The notes under the pieces are model-generated. The model searched no databases and was not told the origin of the DNA. It saw only the letters and a list, made by a program, of their open reading frames with translations. A DNA stretch of 64,000 nt from Inhella inkyongensis (GTDB taxonomy: Bacteria; Pseudomonadota; Gammaproteobacteria; Burkholderiales; Burkholderiaceae_C), in assembly GCF_005952805.1 (NCBI RefSeq), contig NZ_CP040709.1:1488001-1552000 (forward strand). Direction: 5' to 3'. Shown piece by piece: positions 1 to 10,585 of this stretch; position 1 is the stretch's first letter, and each line of letters opens with the position of its first letter. The position numbers and the translations under genes were made by a program.

Positions 1-657
1 CAGGCTCAAGCACAGCGAAATCAGACTGAGTACGCGGCCCTGCAGGCCGATGTGGCCGGCGTGATCACAGCCGTGGATGCCGAGCCTGGCACGGTGGTGG
101 GAACCGGTACACCCGTGTTGCGGCTGGCGCAAAAAGGCGCGCGCGATGTGGTGTTCCATGTCCCCGAGCACCAGGTACAGGCTTTCCGCGCCCTGTCCGC
201 CACGCCGGGGGCCTTAATGGTGCGTGTGTGGGGCCGTGATGAGTTGGTTCCCGCCAAGCTGCGTGAGTTGGCCGAGGCGGCGGACCCCGCCACGCGAACC
301 TTTGTGGCCAAGGCGGACATTGGTGAGCCCGAGGGCCTAAAGCTTGGGCAAACCGCAACTGTGGTGTTCAGCTCACCCAAACGCAGCGGAGTGGTCAAGC
401 TGCCCATGGCGGCACTGTTCGAGTCCAAAGGTCAGCCCCATGTCTGGGTGCTGGAACCAGCCAGCATGGCGGTGCGTCAGCAGGCTGTGACGGTGGGCGG
501 TGCCGATGGCAATGCGGTCGTGGTGACGGCTGGTTTGAGCCCCGCCCAAGAAGTTGTGGTGGCCGGCGTGCATACCCTCAGCCCCGGGCAAAAGGTGCGC
601 CGATACGGCGCGGCTCCGGTCGCCGCGGCCGCGTCCGCTGGCACTTCAACGCGCTAA
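1..657 (+). CDS. RND efflux periplasmic adaptor subunit (3' part)
   Basis: The frame is open from the first base and ends with TAA at 655-657, so the N-terminus lies outside the window. The visible 218 residues start in the coiled-coil/lipoyl region: AGVITAV and a following EPGTVV match the second half of the lipoyl-like hairpin of MexA/AcrA-type membrane fusion proteins. A beta-barrel and membrane-proximal domain follow and end in an Ala-rich tail. In this family the adaptor bridges the inner-membrane pump and an outer-membrane channel. The pump gene starts 29 bp downstream, so the two are very likely one operon. The substrate cannot be read from sequence. No outer-membrane factor gene follows the pump; one could lie upstream of the window. 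Confidence 0.9.
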   Translation, partial: QAQAQRNQTEYAALQADVAGVITAVDAEPGTVVGTGTPVLRLAQKGARDVVFHVPEHQVQAFRALSATPGALMVRVWGRDELVPAKLRELAEAADPATRTFVAKADIGEPEGLKLGQTATVVFSSPKRSGVVKLPMAALFESKGQPHVWVLEPASMAVRQQAVTVGGADGNAVVVTAGLSPAQEVVVAGVHTLSPGQKVRRYGAAPVAAAASAGTSTR

Positions 658-686
658 GCCCTCCAGACAGCCGCCAAGGTCACTCA

Positions 687-3600
687 ATGAGCAGCAGCCA
701 AGCGTCCGGCAGCGGACGATTCAATATCTCGCGTTGGGCCCTGGAGCACCCGGCGCTGACCCGCTACCTGATGGCGGTTCTCCTGCTGGTGGGTGTCGCA
801 GCCTATTTCCAGCTGGGTCAGGATGAGGATCCGCCCTTCACCTTCCGCGCCATGGTGGTGCAGTCCTTCTGGCCCGGCGCTACCGCGCAGCAGATGGCCG
901 AGCAGGTCACCGACAAGGTGGAGCGCACCCTGCAAGAGGTGCCCTATGCGGACAAGATTCGATCCTTCACCAAGCCGGGCGAGTCACTGACCATCTTCCA
1001 GCTCAAGGACAGTGTGTCCGGCAAGGACGTGGCCGGCACCTGGTATCAGGTGCGTAAGAAGATCGCCGACATGCGTCACACCCTGCCGCAAGGGGTGATC
1101 GGGCCGGTCTTCAACGACGACTTCGGCGATGTCTTCGGCACCATCTACGCACTCTCAGGTGATGGCTATAGCGCAGAGGAATTGCGTCAGTACGCCGAGA
1201 TCGTGCGCAGCAAACTGCTGCGGGTCCCCGATGTGGCAAAGGTCGAGCTGTTTGGGGTGCAGCCCGAAAAGGTTTTCGTCGAGATTTCGCACAAGACTCT
1301 CGCCCAGATGGGGGTCGACGTCAGCCAGTTGATTGGCCAACTCAACGCGCAGAACGCGGTCGAAGGGGCGGGCCTGCTGAATTCCGCCGAGGGCAATGTC
1401 GGGATCCGGGTTCAGGGCCAGTTTGAGTCGCTGGACACGCTCAAGAACCTACCCATTCGGGTACTCAACCCGCAAACCGGCCAGGTCGGTAACTTGCGCC
1501 TGGGTGACATTGCCAGCGTGACGCGAGGCTATGCCGAACCCCGGGGCGTGACCGTGCGTCATCAGGGGCGGGAGGTGGTGGCGCTGGGCGTGGCCATGGC
1601 CAAGGGTGGCGACATCATTCGGCTGGGCAAGGCGCTGCGTGTCGTTGCTGACCAAGCTGCTGCGGATCTGCCGGCGGGTGTGGAATTGGGGCAGATCCAG
1701 GATCAACCCCGCGCTGTGAGCCGCTCGGTGGGCGAGTTCGTGCAGGTGCTGATCGAGGCGGTGGTGGTGGTGCTGGCGGTGAGCTTCATCTCACTCGGCC
1801 TGCACACCAAGCCCTTGCGTATCGACATCTGGCCGGGGCTGGTGGTGGGCATCACCATTCCCCTGGTGCTGGCCATCACTTTTGTGACCATGTTTTATTG
1901 GGGCGTGGGCCTGCACAAGATTTCGCTGGGCGCCCTCATCATCGCGCTGGGCTTGTTGGTGGACGACGCCATCATTGCCGTCGAAATGATGGTTCGCAAG
2001 CTGGAGGAAGGGCATGACAAGCTGCATGCCGCGACCTATGCCTATGAGGTCACCTCCATGCCCATGCTGACCGGCACATTGATCACTGCAGTGGGCTTCT
2101 TGCCGATTGCGCTGGCCCGGTCCTCCGTGGGCGAGTACACGTTTGCCATCTTTGCAGTGACGGCCGCCGCCTTGGTGATCTCCTGGTTCGTCTCGGTCTA
2201 CTTCGTGCCCTACCTTGGTGCGCTACTGCTGCGCACTCGCCCGGCGTTGCCGGGAGAGGCCCACGAGCTGTTTGACTCCCCCTTTTACTCTCGCTTTCGC
2301 ATCCTGGTGCGTTGGTGTGTCGTGCACCGCTGGATCACCATCGGAGCGACTATCGGAGTCTTTGCCGTAGGCATCGTCGGCATGGGCAAGGTGCAGCAGC
2401 AGTTTTTTCCAGACTCCAACCGCCCCGAGATCCTGGTGGATCTGTGGTTGCCTGAGGGTTCCCCCATCCAACTTACCGAAGCGGTTGCTCAGCGCTTTGA
2501 AAAGCGCTTGTTGAAGGAACCCGAACTGGAGTCGGTGTCCATTTGGGTGGGCAGTGGTGTTCCCCGCTTTTACTTGCCGCTGGATAACGTCTTTCCGCAG
2601 AGCAATGTGGCGCAGGCCATCTTGTTGCCGAAGTCCTTGAAAGAGCGGGAAGCATTGCGCAAGCGCCTGCCGGAGTTGATGGCTTCCGAGTTTCCTGAGG
2701 CGCGGGCGCGCGTCAAGCTTTTGCCCAATGGGCCGCCGGTGCCCTATCCGGTGCAGTTCCGCGTGGTGGGGCCTGATCCTGCGCAGCTTCGCCATTGGGC
2801 CGATGAGGTCAAGACCCAGGTGCGCGCCAATCCGCATATGCGCGGTGTGAACGACAACTGGAATGAGTCCATCAAGGTGTTGCGCCTGCATGTGGATCAG
2901 GACAAGGCGCGTGCGCTGGGCGTTAGCAGTCAGAGCCTTGCGCAAGCCTCGCGAACCATTCTTTCGGGCGTGCCGGTGGGCCAGTTCCGTGAAGGCGACC
3001 GCCTGATCGACATCGTTCTGCGCCAGCCCTTGGAGGAGCGCCGAGTCATCACGGACTTGGCCAGTGCCTATGTGCCGACGGCCAGTGGGCGATCCATTCC
3101 GCTTTCGCAGGTCGCTCGACATGAGTTCAGCTTCGAGCCTGGGGTGATGTGGCGCGAGGGGCGTCAGTTCGCCATCACGGTCCAGGGCGATGTGGTGGAC
3201 GGCATGCAAGGGGCCACGGTGTCCGGCCAAATTTGGCCGCAGCTAAAAGCCATTCAGGCACGCATGCCCGTGGGCTATGAGATTCAGATCGCCGGCGCAG
3301 TGGAAGAAAGCAGCAAGGGTCAGGGTTCTATCGTGGCGGGTGTGCCGCTGATGCTCTTCATCACTTTTACCTTGCTGATGCTGCAGTTGCAGAGCTTCTC
3401 GCGCGCCATGCTGGTGTTCCTGACGGGTCCGTTGGGGATCGCGGGTGTGGCCATGGCTTTGATCCTGCTGGGGCGCCCCTTCGGTTTTGTGGCCATGCTG
3501 GGTGTGATTGCGCTGATGGGCATGATCATTCGCAACTCCGTGATCCTGATCGATCAGATCGAACAGGATCGTGAGCGGGGCGTGCCAGCCTGGTCGGCCA

Positions 3601-3815
3601 TCGTCGAATCGGCAGTGCGGCGCTTCCGTCCGATCGTATTGACGGCGGCAGCGGCGGTGTTGGCCATGATTCCGCTGTCGCGCTCGGTGTTCTGGGGGCC
3701 GATGGCGGTGGCCATCATGGGCGGCCTGATCGTGGCTACGGCCTTGACTTTGCTGGCGCTTCCGGCCATGTATGCGGCCTGGTTCCGTGTCCGTGTGCCT
3801 GCCAACCCGAGCTGA
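687..3815 (+). CDS. RND efflux transporter, inner-membrane permease (AcrB/HAE1-like)
   Basis: 1042 residues, the usual size for a hydrophobe/amphiphile efflux RND pump. Visible features are TM1 near residues 25-45, a large periplasmic loop, a TM2-6 block from about residue 345, and a second periplasmic loop followed by TM8-12 at the C-terminus. The proton-relay pair is present as GLLVDDAIIAVEMM in the TM4 region. The duplicated RND architecture is intact and there is no frameshift. The gene follows the adaptor by 29 bp and should form a tripartite pump with it. The class (drug, solvent or other) cannot be assigned. TGA is at 3813-3815; no convincing terminator precedes the tRNA that follows. 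Confidence 0.93.
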   Translation: MSSSQASGSGRFNISRWALEHPALTRYLMAVLLLVGVAAYFQLGQDEDPPFTFRAMVVQSFWPGATAQQMAEQVTDKVERTLQEVPYADKIRSFTKPGESLTIFQLKDSVSGKDVAGTWYQVRKKIADMRHTLPQGVIGPVFNDDFGDVFGTIYALSGDGYSAEELRQYAEIVRSKLLRVPDVAKVELFGVQPEKVFVEISHKTLAQMGVDVSQLIGQLNAQNAVEGAGLLNSAEGNVGIRVQGQFESLDTLKNLPIRVLNPQTGQVGNLRLGDIASVTRGYAEPRGVTVRHQGREVVALGVAMAKGGDIIRLGKALRVVADQAAADLPAGVELGQIQDQPRAVSRSVGEFVQVLIEAVVVVLAVSFISLGLHTKPLRIDIWPGLVVGITIPLVLAITFVTMFYWGVGLHKISLGALIIALGLLVDDAIIAVEMMVRKLEEGHDKLHAATYAYEVTSMPMLTGTLITAVGFLPIALARSSVGEYTFAIFAVTAAALVISWFVSVYFVPYLGALLLRTRPALPGEAHELFDSPFYSRFRILVRWCVVHRWITIGATIGVFAVGIVGMGKVQQQFFPDSNRPEILVDLWLPEGSPIQLTEAVAQRFEKRLLKEPELESVSIWVGSGVPRFYLPLDNVFPQSNVAQAILLPKSLKEREALRKRLPELMASEFPEARARVKLLPNGPPVPYPVQFRVVGPDPAQLRHWADEVKTQVRANPHMRGVNDNWNESIKVLRLHVDQDKARALGVSSQSLAQASRTILSGVPVGQFREGDRLIDIVLRQPLEERRVITDLASAYVPTASGRSIPLSQVARHEFSFEPGVMWREGRQFAITVQGDVVDGMQGATVSGQIWPQLKAIQARMPVGYEIQIAGAVEESSKGQGSIVAGVPLMLFITFTLLMLQLQSFSRAMLVFLTGPLGIAGVAMALILLGRPFGFVAMLGVIALMGMIIRNSVILIDQIEQDRERGVPAWSAIVESAVRRFRPIVLTAAAAVLAMIPLSRSVFWGPMAVAIMGGLIVATALTLLALPAMYAAWFRVRVPANPS

Positions 3816-3905
3816 GGGTCTGGAGAGATTCAAAACCCACAGTAGAATCGCCGGTTCGCCGAATCCAGGTTGTTTGCGCATCGTTGTGCAAGCAACCGAC
3901 CCACC

Positions 3906-3992
3906 GCGCGGGTGGCGAAATTGGTAGACGCACCAGGTTTAGGTCCTGACGCCTTCACCGGCGTGCCGGTTCGAGTCCGGCCCCGCGCACCA
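3906..3992 (+). tRNA. tRNA-Leu (anticodon UAG)
   Basis: An 87-base class II tRNA with a 7-bp acceptor stem (GCGCGGG paired with CCCGCGC), discriminator A and encoded CCA. The D-arm reads TGGCGAAATTGGTAGACGC, the anticodon loop reads TTTAGGT (anticodon TAG), and there is a long variable arm and the T-loop GGTTCGAGTCC. It closely matches the E. coli Leu(UAG) layout. A TAGAAT box at 3843-3848 may be the -10 element, but no good -35 is seen. It lies 24 bp upstream of tig. Confidence 0.97.
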
Positions 3993-4016
3993 CCCAGTTA
4001 CTTTGAGACTTTGGCT

Positions 4017-5333
4017 ATGGCTGTCACCGTTGAAACCCTTGAGAAGCTTGAGCGCCGCATCACCCTGACCCTGCCGGCAGCGGCGGTCAGCAGCGAGGTC
4101 GAGCAGCGTTTGAAGAAACTGTCGCGCACTGTGAAGGCCGACGGTTTCCGCCCCGGCAAGGTGCCCCTGAGCTTTGTGGCTCAGCGCTATGGCTCGTCGG
4201 TTCAGTACGAAGTGGTCACCGACCAACTCGGCCAGGCCTTTGCCAAGGCAGCCAGCGAGGCGCAATTGCGCGTGGCCGGCATGCCCAAGCTGGCCCAGAA
4301 GGACGGCGCCGCTGAAGGTGAAATCGCCTTCGATGCGACCTTTGAGGTCTACCCCGAGATCAAGATGGGCGACCTGAGCGCTGTCGAAGTCGAGCGCGTC
4401 AGCAGCGAAGTGACCGAAGAGGCCGTGGACCGCACGGTCGAGATCCTGCGCAAGCAGCGCCGTACCTTTGCCCAGCGCGCTGCGGCCGAAGGCGCGATGG
4501 ACGATGACCGCGTCACCATCGACTTCGAGGGCAAGATCGACGGCGAGCCCTTCGCCGGCGGCAAGGCCGAGGCCTTCCAGTTCATCATCGGCGAAGGCCA
4601 GATGCTGGAAGCCTTTGAGAAGGCCGTGCGTGGCATGAAGTCGGGCGAGAGCAAGACCTTCCCGCTGGCATTCCCCGAGGACTATCACGGCAAGGACGTG
4701 GCCGGCAAGGAAGCCGACTTCCTGGTGACCGTGAAGAAGATCGAGCAGCAAAACCTGCCCGAGGTGAACGAGGCCTTTGCCAAGGCCCTGGGCATCAAGG
4801 AAGGCACGGTCGAGGGTCTGCGCGCCGATGTGCGCAAGAACCTTGAGCGTGAGGTCAAGTTCCGCGTGCTGGCCAAGAACAAGGCCGCCGCCATGGACGC
4901 CCTGGTGCAAGTGGCGGAACTGGATCTGCCTAAGGCGCTGATCGAGGAAGAGTCGCAGCGTCTGGCCGAGCAGTTCCGTGAGCGCCTGAAGGCCCAAGGC
5001 CTGAAGGACACCGACAAGGTGCCGCTGCAGAGCGAAATGTTCGCGCCGCAAGCGGAGCGCCGCGTGCGCCTGGGCCTAGTGGTGGGCGAGTTGGTTCGCA
5101 CCGAAAAGCTGCAGGCCCAGCCGGAGCAACTGCAGGCTCATATCGAAGAGCTGAGCCAGAGCTACGAGAAGCCCGCCGACGTGATGCGTTGGTATCTGGG
5201 CGACCGTCAGCGCATGCAGGAAGTCGAGGCCGTTGTGGTCGAGAACAACGTCACCGGCTATGTGCTGAACAAGGCCAAGGTGGTCGACAAGGCACTGCCT
5301 TTCGACGAGCTGATGGCCCAGGCGCAGGGCTGA
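4017..5333 (+). CDS. tig: Trigger factor, ribosome-associated chaperone / prolyl isomerase
   Basis: 438 residues from the ATG at 4017. The reading frame is open further upstream through the tRNA, so this start is chosen because it gives the canonical N-terminus [14 protein letters not shown]. The ribosome-docking motif GFRPGKVP lies near residue 45. A central FKBP-type PPIase domain (about residues 160-245, with [14 protein letters not shown]) is followed by the helical C-terminal arm domain. The family binds nascent chains at ribosomal protein L23. Gene order tig-clpP-clpX-lon is conserved in proteobacteria, and the gene is complete. Confidence 0.97.
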   Translation: MAVTVETLEKLERRITLTLPAAAVSSEVEQRLKKLSRTVKADGFRPGKVPLSFVAQRYGSSVQYEVVTDQLGQAFAKAASEAQLRVAGMPKLAQKDGAAEGEIAFDATFEVYPEIKMGDLSAVEVERVSSEVTEEAVDRTVEILRKQRRTFAQRAAAEGAMDDDRVTIDFEGKIDGEPFAGGKAEAFQFIIGEGQMLEAFEKAVRGMKSGESKTFPLAFPEDYHGKDVAGKEADFLVTVKKIEQQNLPEVNEAFAKALGIKEGTVEGLRADVRKNLEREVKFRVLAKNKAAAMDALVQVAELDLPKALIEEESQRLAEQFRERLKAQGLKDTDKVPLQSEMFAPQAERRVRLGLVVGELVRTEKLQAQPEQLQAHIEELSQSYEKPADVMRWYLGDRQRMQEVEAVVVENNVTGYVLNKAKVVDKALPFDELMAQAQG

Positions 5334-5350
5334 TCCCTCGCCAGTGCCCA

Positions 5351-5394
5351 GCGCAGGGCGCCGCGCCTTTCAGGGGCCGGCGCCCTGCGCGTTT
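5351..5394 (+). terminator. Hairpin in the tig-clpP gap, probable terminator or attenuator
   Basis: A perfect 12-bp stem: GCGCAGGGCGCC at 5351-5362 pairs with GGCGCCCTGCGC at 5379-5390, with a 16-base loop and a short GTTTCT tail. The T-run is weak, so it may be only a partial terminator separating tig from clpP. Confidence 0.6.
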
Positions 5395-5436
5395 CTGAGC
5401 CCCCATAATCATTCGCTTCGAACAGCAGGAAATCGC

Positions 5437-6045
5437 ATGAGCGCGTTGGAAACGAGCAATCTGGGCATGGTGCCCATCGTCATCGAGCAGTCGGGCCGTG
5501 GTGAGCGCGCCTATGACATTTACAGCCGCTTGCTGCGCGAGCGCATCGTCTTCTTGGTTGGGCCGGTGAACGATGCGACGGCCAATCTGGTGGTGGCGCA
5601 GTTGCTGTTCCTGGAGAGCGAGAACCCCGACAAGGACATCTCGCTCTACATCAACAGCCCGGGCGGTTCTGTGAGCGCGGGTCTGTCCATCTTTGACACC
5701 ATGCAGTTCATCAAGCCCCAGGTCAGTACCCTGTGCCTGGGCATGGCGGCCAGCATGGGGGCTTTTCTGCTGACCGCGGGCGAGAAGGGCAAGCGTTTTG
5801 CGTTGCCGAACTCCAAGATCATGATTCATCAGCCGCTGGGTGGTGCGCAGGGCCAGGCGACGGATATTGAGATCCACGCCCGCGAGATCTTGAAGACCCG
5901 CGAGCAGCTCAATCGTCTGATGGCCGAGCGCACCGGTCAGCCGCTGGAGCGCATCCAGAACGACACCGAGCGCGATTACTTCATGTCCGCCGCCGAGGCC
6001 ACCGAGTACGGACTGATCGACAAAGTGGTTGATCGCCGCGCCTGA
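5437..6045 (+). CDS. clpP: ATP-dependent Clp protease, proteolytic subunit
   Basis: 202 residues from the ATG at 5437. All parts of the serine protease triad are visible: Ser in [11 protein letters not shown] (about residue 108), His in [10 protein letters not shown] (about 133) and Asp in QNDTERDYF (about 182). ClpP forms the tetradecameric cytoplasmic barrel fed by ClpX or ClpA. The N-terminus is short, as in self-processed ClpP proteins. clpX follows after 70 bp, so co-transcription is likely. The length and sequence are ordinary. Confidence 0.98.
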   Translation: MSALETSNLGMVPIVIEQSGRGERAYDIYSRLLRERIVFLVGPVNDATANLVVAQLLFLESENPDKDISLYINSPGGSVSAGLSIFDTMQFIKPQVSTLCLGMAASMGAFLLTAGEKGKRFALPNSKIMIHQPLGGAQGQATDIEIHAREILKTREQLNRLMAERTGQPLERIQNDTERDYFMSAAEATEYGLIDKVVDRRA

Positions 6046-6115
6046 TTTCCCTTGATAACGGCAGCGGGGCGCTGGTCTATCATGGCCCGCACCCCAGCCG
6101 CCGAGAGACGACCCC

Positions 6116-7390
<1,275 letters not shown>

Positions 7391-7406
7391 GTCCAATCCT
7401 CACACC

Positions 7407-7467
7407 GGCCCTTGTGCTTGCAAGGGCCATCCCCACATGGGTAAGACCGAGGCCCGGCGTTGCCGGG
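7407..7467 (+). other. Two small hairpins in the clpX-lon gap
   Basis: GGCCCTTG at 7407-7414 pairs perfectly with CAAGGGCC at 7421-7428. A second CCCGGC/GCCGGG hairpin follows at about 7453-7467. No T-tract follows either, so they may be an mRNA processing or attenuation element between clpX and lon rather than true terminators. Confidence 0.4.
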
Positions 7468-7494
7468 TCTCACTTCCACAAGGAATTGCCCCCA

Positions 7495-9903
7495 ATGTCT
7501 GGTCAAACCCCATTGCCGCCCGAGTTGCTGACGCTGCCGCTATTGCCGCTGCGTGATGTGGTGGTCTTCCCGCACATGGTGATCCCGCTGTTCGTGGGTC
7601 GCCCCAAGTCCATCAAGGCGCTGGAAGCCGCGATGGAGTCTGGCCGGCAGATCATGTTGGTGGCTCAGAAGACGGCCGCCAAAGATGAGCCCAAGGCCGA
7701 GGACCTGTTTGAGATCGGCTGCGTTTCCAGCATCCTGCAAATGCTCAAGCTGCCCGACGGCACGGTTAAGGTGCTGGTCGAGGGCCTGCAGCGCGCTACT
7801 ACCCAGTCGGTCAGCGAAGCCGGCGAGCACTTCACCGCCGAAGTGATGCCGGTGGCGCCCGATGTGGCGCAGGCGCCGGAGATTGAGGCCCTGCGGCGCG
7901 CCGTGGTTCAGCATTTCGACCAGTACGTCAAGCTGAACCGCAAGATTCCGCCTGAGATCCTGACCTCGATCGCCGGCATCGACGATCCCGGTCGCCTGGC
8001 CGACACCATGGCCGCGCACCTGCAGCTCAAGCTGGAGGCCAAGCAAGCCGTGCTGGACTTGGCCGATGTGGCTAAGCGTCTGGAAAAGTTGCTCGAGCTG
8101 CTGGAGCACGAGGTCGACATCCTGCAGGTGGAAAAGCGCATCCGTGGCCGTGTCAAACGCCAGATGGAAAAGAGCCAGCGCGAGTACTACCTGAACGAGC
8201 AGGTCAAGGCCATCCAGAAGGAACTCGGCGACGGCGAAGAGGGTGCCGACATCGAGGAACTGGAAAAGCGCATCCTGGCGGCCAAGATGCCCAAGGAGGC
8301 GCGCCAGAAGGCCGAGGCCGAGCTCAAGAAGCTCAAGCTGATGTCGCCCATGAGCGCCGAGGCGACCGTGGTACGCAACTACCTTGACACCTTGATCGGC
8401 CTGCCCTGGAGCAAGAAGACCAAGATCAAGCACGACCTACCTTTGGCGGAAGAGGTGTTGAACGAGGACCACTTTGGCCTGGACAAGGTCAAGGAACGCA
8501 TCCTGGAGTACCTCGCGGTGCAGCAGCGCGTTGACAAAGTCAAGGCGCCCATCCTGTGCCTGGTGGGCCCACCGGGCGTGGGCAAGACCTCGCTGGGTCA
8601 AAGCATTGCGCGCGCCACCGGGCGCAAGTTCGTTCGCATGGCCTTAGGGGGCGTACGCGACGAGGCCGAGATTCGCGGTCATCGCCGCACCTATATCGGC
8701 GCAATGCCGGGCAAGGTGCTGCAGTCGCTGACCAAGGTGGGCACACGCAACCCGCTGTTCCTGCTCGATGAGATCGACAAGCTGGGCCAGGATTTCCGCG
8801 GCGACCCCAGCAGCGCCTTGCTGGAAGTGCTGGACCCCGAGCAGAACCATACCTTCAGCGATCATTACGTCGAGGTGGATTACGACCTCAGCGACGTGAT
8901 GTTCGTGGCCACGGCCAACTCGCTGAATATCCCGCCGGCCCTGCTGGACCGTTTGGAAGTCATTCGTCTCTCGGGCTATACCGAAGATGAAAAGGTCCAT
9001 ATCGCGCAGAACTATCTGACGCCTAAGCAGCGCAAGAACAACGGCGTGAAGGATGAAGAGTTGGTGATTGAGGAGTCCGCCATTCGGGGTGTGATCCGCT
9101 ACTACACCCGTGAGGCCGGCGTGCGCTCTCTGGAGCGCGAAATCGGCAAGATCAACCGCAAGGTCGTCAAGGGCTTGCAGTTGAAGAAGATGACGGCGCC
9201 CGTGGTGGTGAACGAGGACAACCTCAACGAGTTTCTCGGTGTCCGCAAGTACGACTTCGGGCGTGCTGAGAAGAAGAACCAAGTGGGTCAAGTGGTGGGT
9301 CTGGCCTGGACCGAAGTGGGCGGGGACTTGCTGACCATCGAGGCGGCCGTCATGCCCGGCAAGGGCAACACCATTCGTACTGGCTCGCTGGGCGATGTGA
9401 TGAAGGAATCGGTCGAAGCCGCTCGCTCGGTGGTCCGCTCGCGCTCGGCAGGCCTCGGCATCAAGGACGAGCTCTTTGAGAAGCGCGATATCCACATCCA
9501 TGTGCCCGACGGGGCGACGCCCAAAGACGGTCCGAGCGCCGGCGCGGCGATGACCACCGCCATCGTGTCGGCCCTCACGGGCATTCCTGTGCGGGCTGAC
9601 GTGGCCATGACGGGCGAGATCACCTTGCGCGGTGAGGTCACCGCCATTGGGGGCCTGAAAGAAAAACTGTTGGCGGCGCACCGGGGCGGCATCAAGACCG
9701 TGCTGATCCCGGAGGAGAACGTCAAAGACCTTCAAGATATTCCGGATAACGTCAAGGCTCAGCTTGAGATCTTGCCGGTGCGCTGGGTGGAGAAAGTTTT
9801 GGAACTGGCCCTGGAACGTCAGCCGGTGGCCCTGACCGAAGAGGAGTTGGCCGCCAAGCCGGCCGAAGCCAAGCCGGTTTCCGAAGAGACCATTAAGCAC
9901 TGA
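7495..9903 (+). CDS. lon: ATP-dependent protease Lon (LonA type)
   Basis: 802 residues from the ATG at 7495, preceded by an AAGGA ribosome-binding site; the frame is open upstream but has no family homology there. Domains are the N-terminal substrate-binding LON domain (about 10-205), a coiled-coil linker, an AAA+ module with Walker [10 protein letters not shown] and Walker [10 protein letters not shown], and the C-terminal S16 protease domain. The catalytic Ser is in [10 protein letters not shown] and the Lys in [10 protein letters not shown]. Lon degrades misfolded and regulatory proteins in the cytoplasm. Heat-shock control is usual for the family, but I did not identify a sigma-32 promoter. 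Confidence 0.98.
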   Translation: MSGQTPLPPELLTLPLLPLRDVVVFPHMVIPLFVGRPKSIKALEAAMESGRQIMLVAQKTAAKDEPKAEDLFEIGCVSSILQMLKLPDGTVKVLVEGLQRATTQSVSEAGEHFTAEVMPVAPDVAQAPEIEALRRAVVQHFDQYVKLNRKIPPEILTSIAGIDDPGRLADTMAAHLQLKLEAKQAVLDLADVAKRLEKLLELLEHEVDILQVEKRIRGRVKRQMEKSQREYYLNEQVKAIQKELGDGEEGADIEELEKRILAAKMPKEARQKAEAELKKLKLMSPMSAEATVVRNYLDTLIGLPWSKKTKIKHDLPLAEEVLNEDHFGLDKVKERILEYLAVQQRVDKVKAPILCLVGPPGVGKTSLGQSIARATGRKFVRMALGGVRDEAEIRGHRRTYIGAMPGKVLQSLTKVGTRNPLFLLDEIDKLGQDFRGDPSSALLEVLDPEQNHTFSDHYVEVDYDLSDVMFVATANSLNIPPALLDRLEVIRLSGYTEDEKVHIAQNYLTPKQRKNNGVKDEELVIEESAIRGVIRYYTREAGVRSLEREIGKINRKVVKGLQLKKMTAPVVVNEDNLNEFLGVRKYDFGRAEKKNQVGQVVGLAWTEVGGDLLTIEAAVMPGKGNTIRTGSLGDVMKESVEAARSVVRSRSAGLGIKDELFEKRDIHIHVPDGATPKDGPSAGAAMTTAIVSALTGIPVRADVAMTGEITLRGEVTAIGGLKEKLLAAHRGGIKTVLIPEENVKDLQDIPDNVKAQLEILPVRWVEKVLELALERQPVALTEEELAAKPAEAKPVSEETIKH

Positions 9904-9925
9904 TTGCGAATTTGCGTTCTGGCAC

Positions 9926-9955
9926 TTGCCAGGGCGTAAATTCTTCGCATAGAAT
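9926..9955 (+). promoter_or_regulatory. Candidate sigma-70 promoter of the tRNA cluster
   Basis: TTGCCA (9926-9931) and TAGAAT (9950-9955) are separated by 18 bp, placing the start of transcription about 50 bp before the first tRNA-Gly. The -35 box overlaps a CTGGCA-CT-TGCCAG palindrome at 9919-9932 just downstream of the lon stop. This is assigned from consensus only. Confidence 0.55.
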
Positions 9956-10010
9956 GTGCGACTTCGCTGATCACAGCAATGCGGTCGACGAAGCCCTGAA
10001 AAGGGTCGGT

Positions 10011-10086
10011 GCGGGAATAGCTCAGTTGGTAGAGCGCAACCTTGCCAAGGTTGAGGTCGCGAGTTCGAGCCTCGTTTCCCGCTCCA
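10011..10086 (+). tRNA. tRNA-Gly (anticodon GCC), copy 1
   Basis: A 76-base cloverleaf: acceptor GCGGGAA paired with TTCCCGC, D-arm TAGCTCAGTTGGTAGAGC, anticodon loop TTGCCAA, T-arm GGTTCGAGCCTC-like, and encoded CCA. It is identical to the copies at 10238 and 10374. It is followed by a strong intrinsic terminator at 10097-10120. Confidence 0.97.
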
Positions 10087-10096
10087 AGTAATTTCG

Positions 10097-10120
10097 AAAG
10101 AGAGCTTCGGCTCTCTTTTT
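10097..10120 (+). terminator. Intrinsic terminator after the first tRNA-Gly
   Basis: AAAGAGAGC pairs with GCTCTCTTT around a stable TTCG tetraloop (10106-10109) and runs into a T-tract. This is a textbook Rho-independent terminator, yet it sits inside the tRNA cluster, so the downstream tRNAs need read-through or a second promoter. Confidence 0.85.
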
Positions 10121-10152
10121 CATCCCGGCACCAACCGGGAGCTGGTCACAGC

Positions 10153-10226
10153 GGCGCGGTAGCAAAGCGGTTATGCCCCGGATTGCAAATCCGGTCAGTC
10201 CGGTTCGACTCCGGACCGCGCCTCCA
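10153..10226 (+). tRNA. tRNA-Cys (anticodon GCA)
   Basis: 74 bases with acceptor GGCGCGG paired with CCGCGCC, discriminator T, encoded CCA, anticodon loop ATTGCAAAT containing GCA, and a T-arm with GGTTCGACTCC. It lies between two tRNA-Gly copies, as in the glyW-cysT-leuZ type arrangement. Confidence 0.97.
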
Positions 10227-10237
10227 GGAACAGTTTT

Positions 10238-10313
10238 GCGGGAATAGCTCAGTTGGTAGAGCGCAACCTTGCCAAGGTTGAGGTCGCGAGTTCGAGCCTC
10301 GTTTCCCGCTCCA
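10238..10313 (+). tRNA. tRNA-Gly (anticodon GCC), copy 2
   Basis: Identical in sequence to the copies at 10011 and 10374, with CCA encoded. It lies 11 bp after tRNA-Cys, so joint transcription and processing are likely. Confidence 0.97.
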
Positions 10314-10373
10314 ACACGCTGTGCCGTGCGCAATGCGCGGTGCAACAGCAAAACGCCCCGACCAGGGCGTTAT

Positions 10374-10449
10374 GCGGGAATAGCTCAGTTGGTAGAGCGC
10401 AACCTTGCCAAGGTTGAGGTCGCGAGTTCGAGCCTCGTTTCCCGCTCCA
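10374..10449 (+). tRNA. tRNA-Gly (anticodon GCC), copy 3
   Basis: The third identical copy, with CCA encoded. The 60-bp spacer before it contains a short inverted repeat (AACGCCC/GGGCGTT, 10351-10370) without a T-tract. Confidence 0.97.
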
Positions 10450-10471
10450 GCACAATGCCCGCTACCCAGCC

Positions 10472-10562
10472 GCCCGGGTGGCGAAATGGTAGACGCAGCG
10501 GACTTAAACTCCGCCGGTTCCTGAAAAGGGCCGTACGGGTTCGAGTCCCGTCCCGGGCACCA
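10472..10562 (+). tRNA. tRNA-Leu (anticodon UAA)
   Basis: A 91-base class II tRNA: acceptor GCCCGGG paired with CCCGGGC, discriminator A, encoded CCA, anticodon stem GCGGA/TCCGC with loop CTTAAAC (TAA), long variable arm and T-loop GGTTCGAGTCC. It is the last gene of the cluster and lies 23 bp from the 3' end of the convergent murI gene. Confidence 0.97.
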
Positions 10563-10585
10563 TGCAAGACGTTAGCGGTGCGGTC

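Noticed and set aside
10351..10370. AACGCCC/GGGCGTT inverted repeat between tRNA-Gly copies as a terminator
   Set aside because: There is no T-tract and it lies inside a cluster that should be read through.
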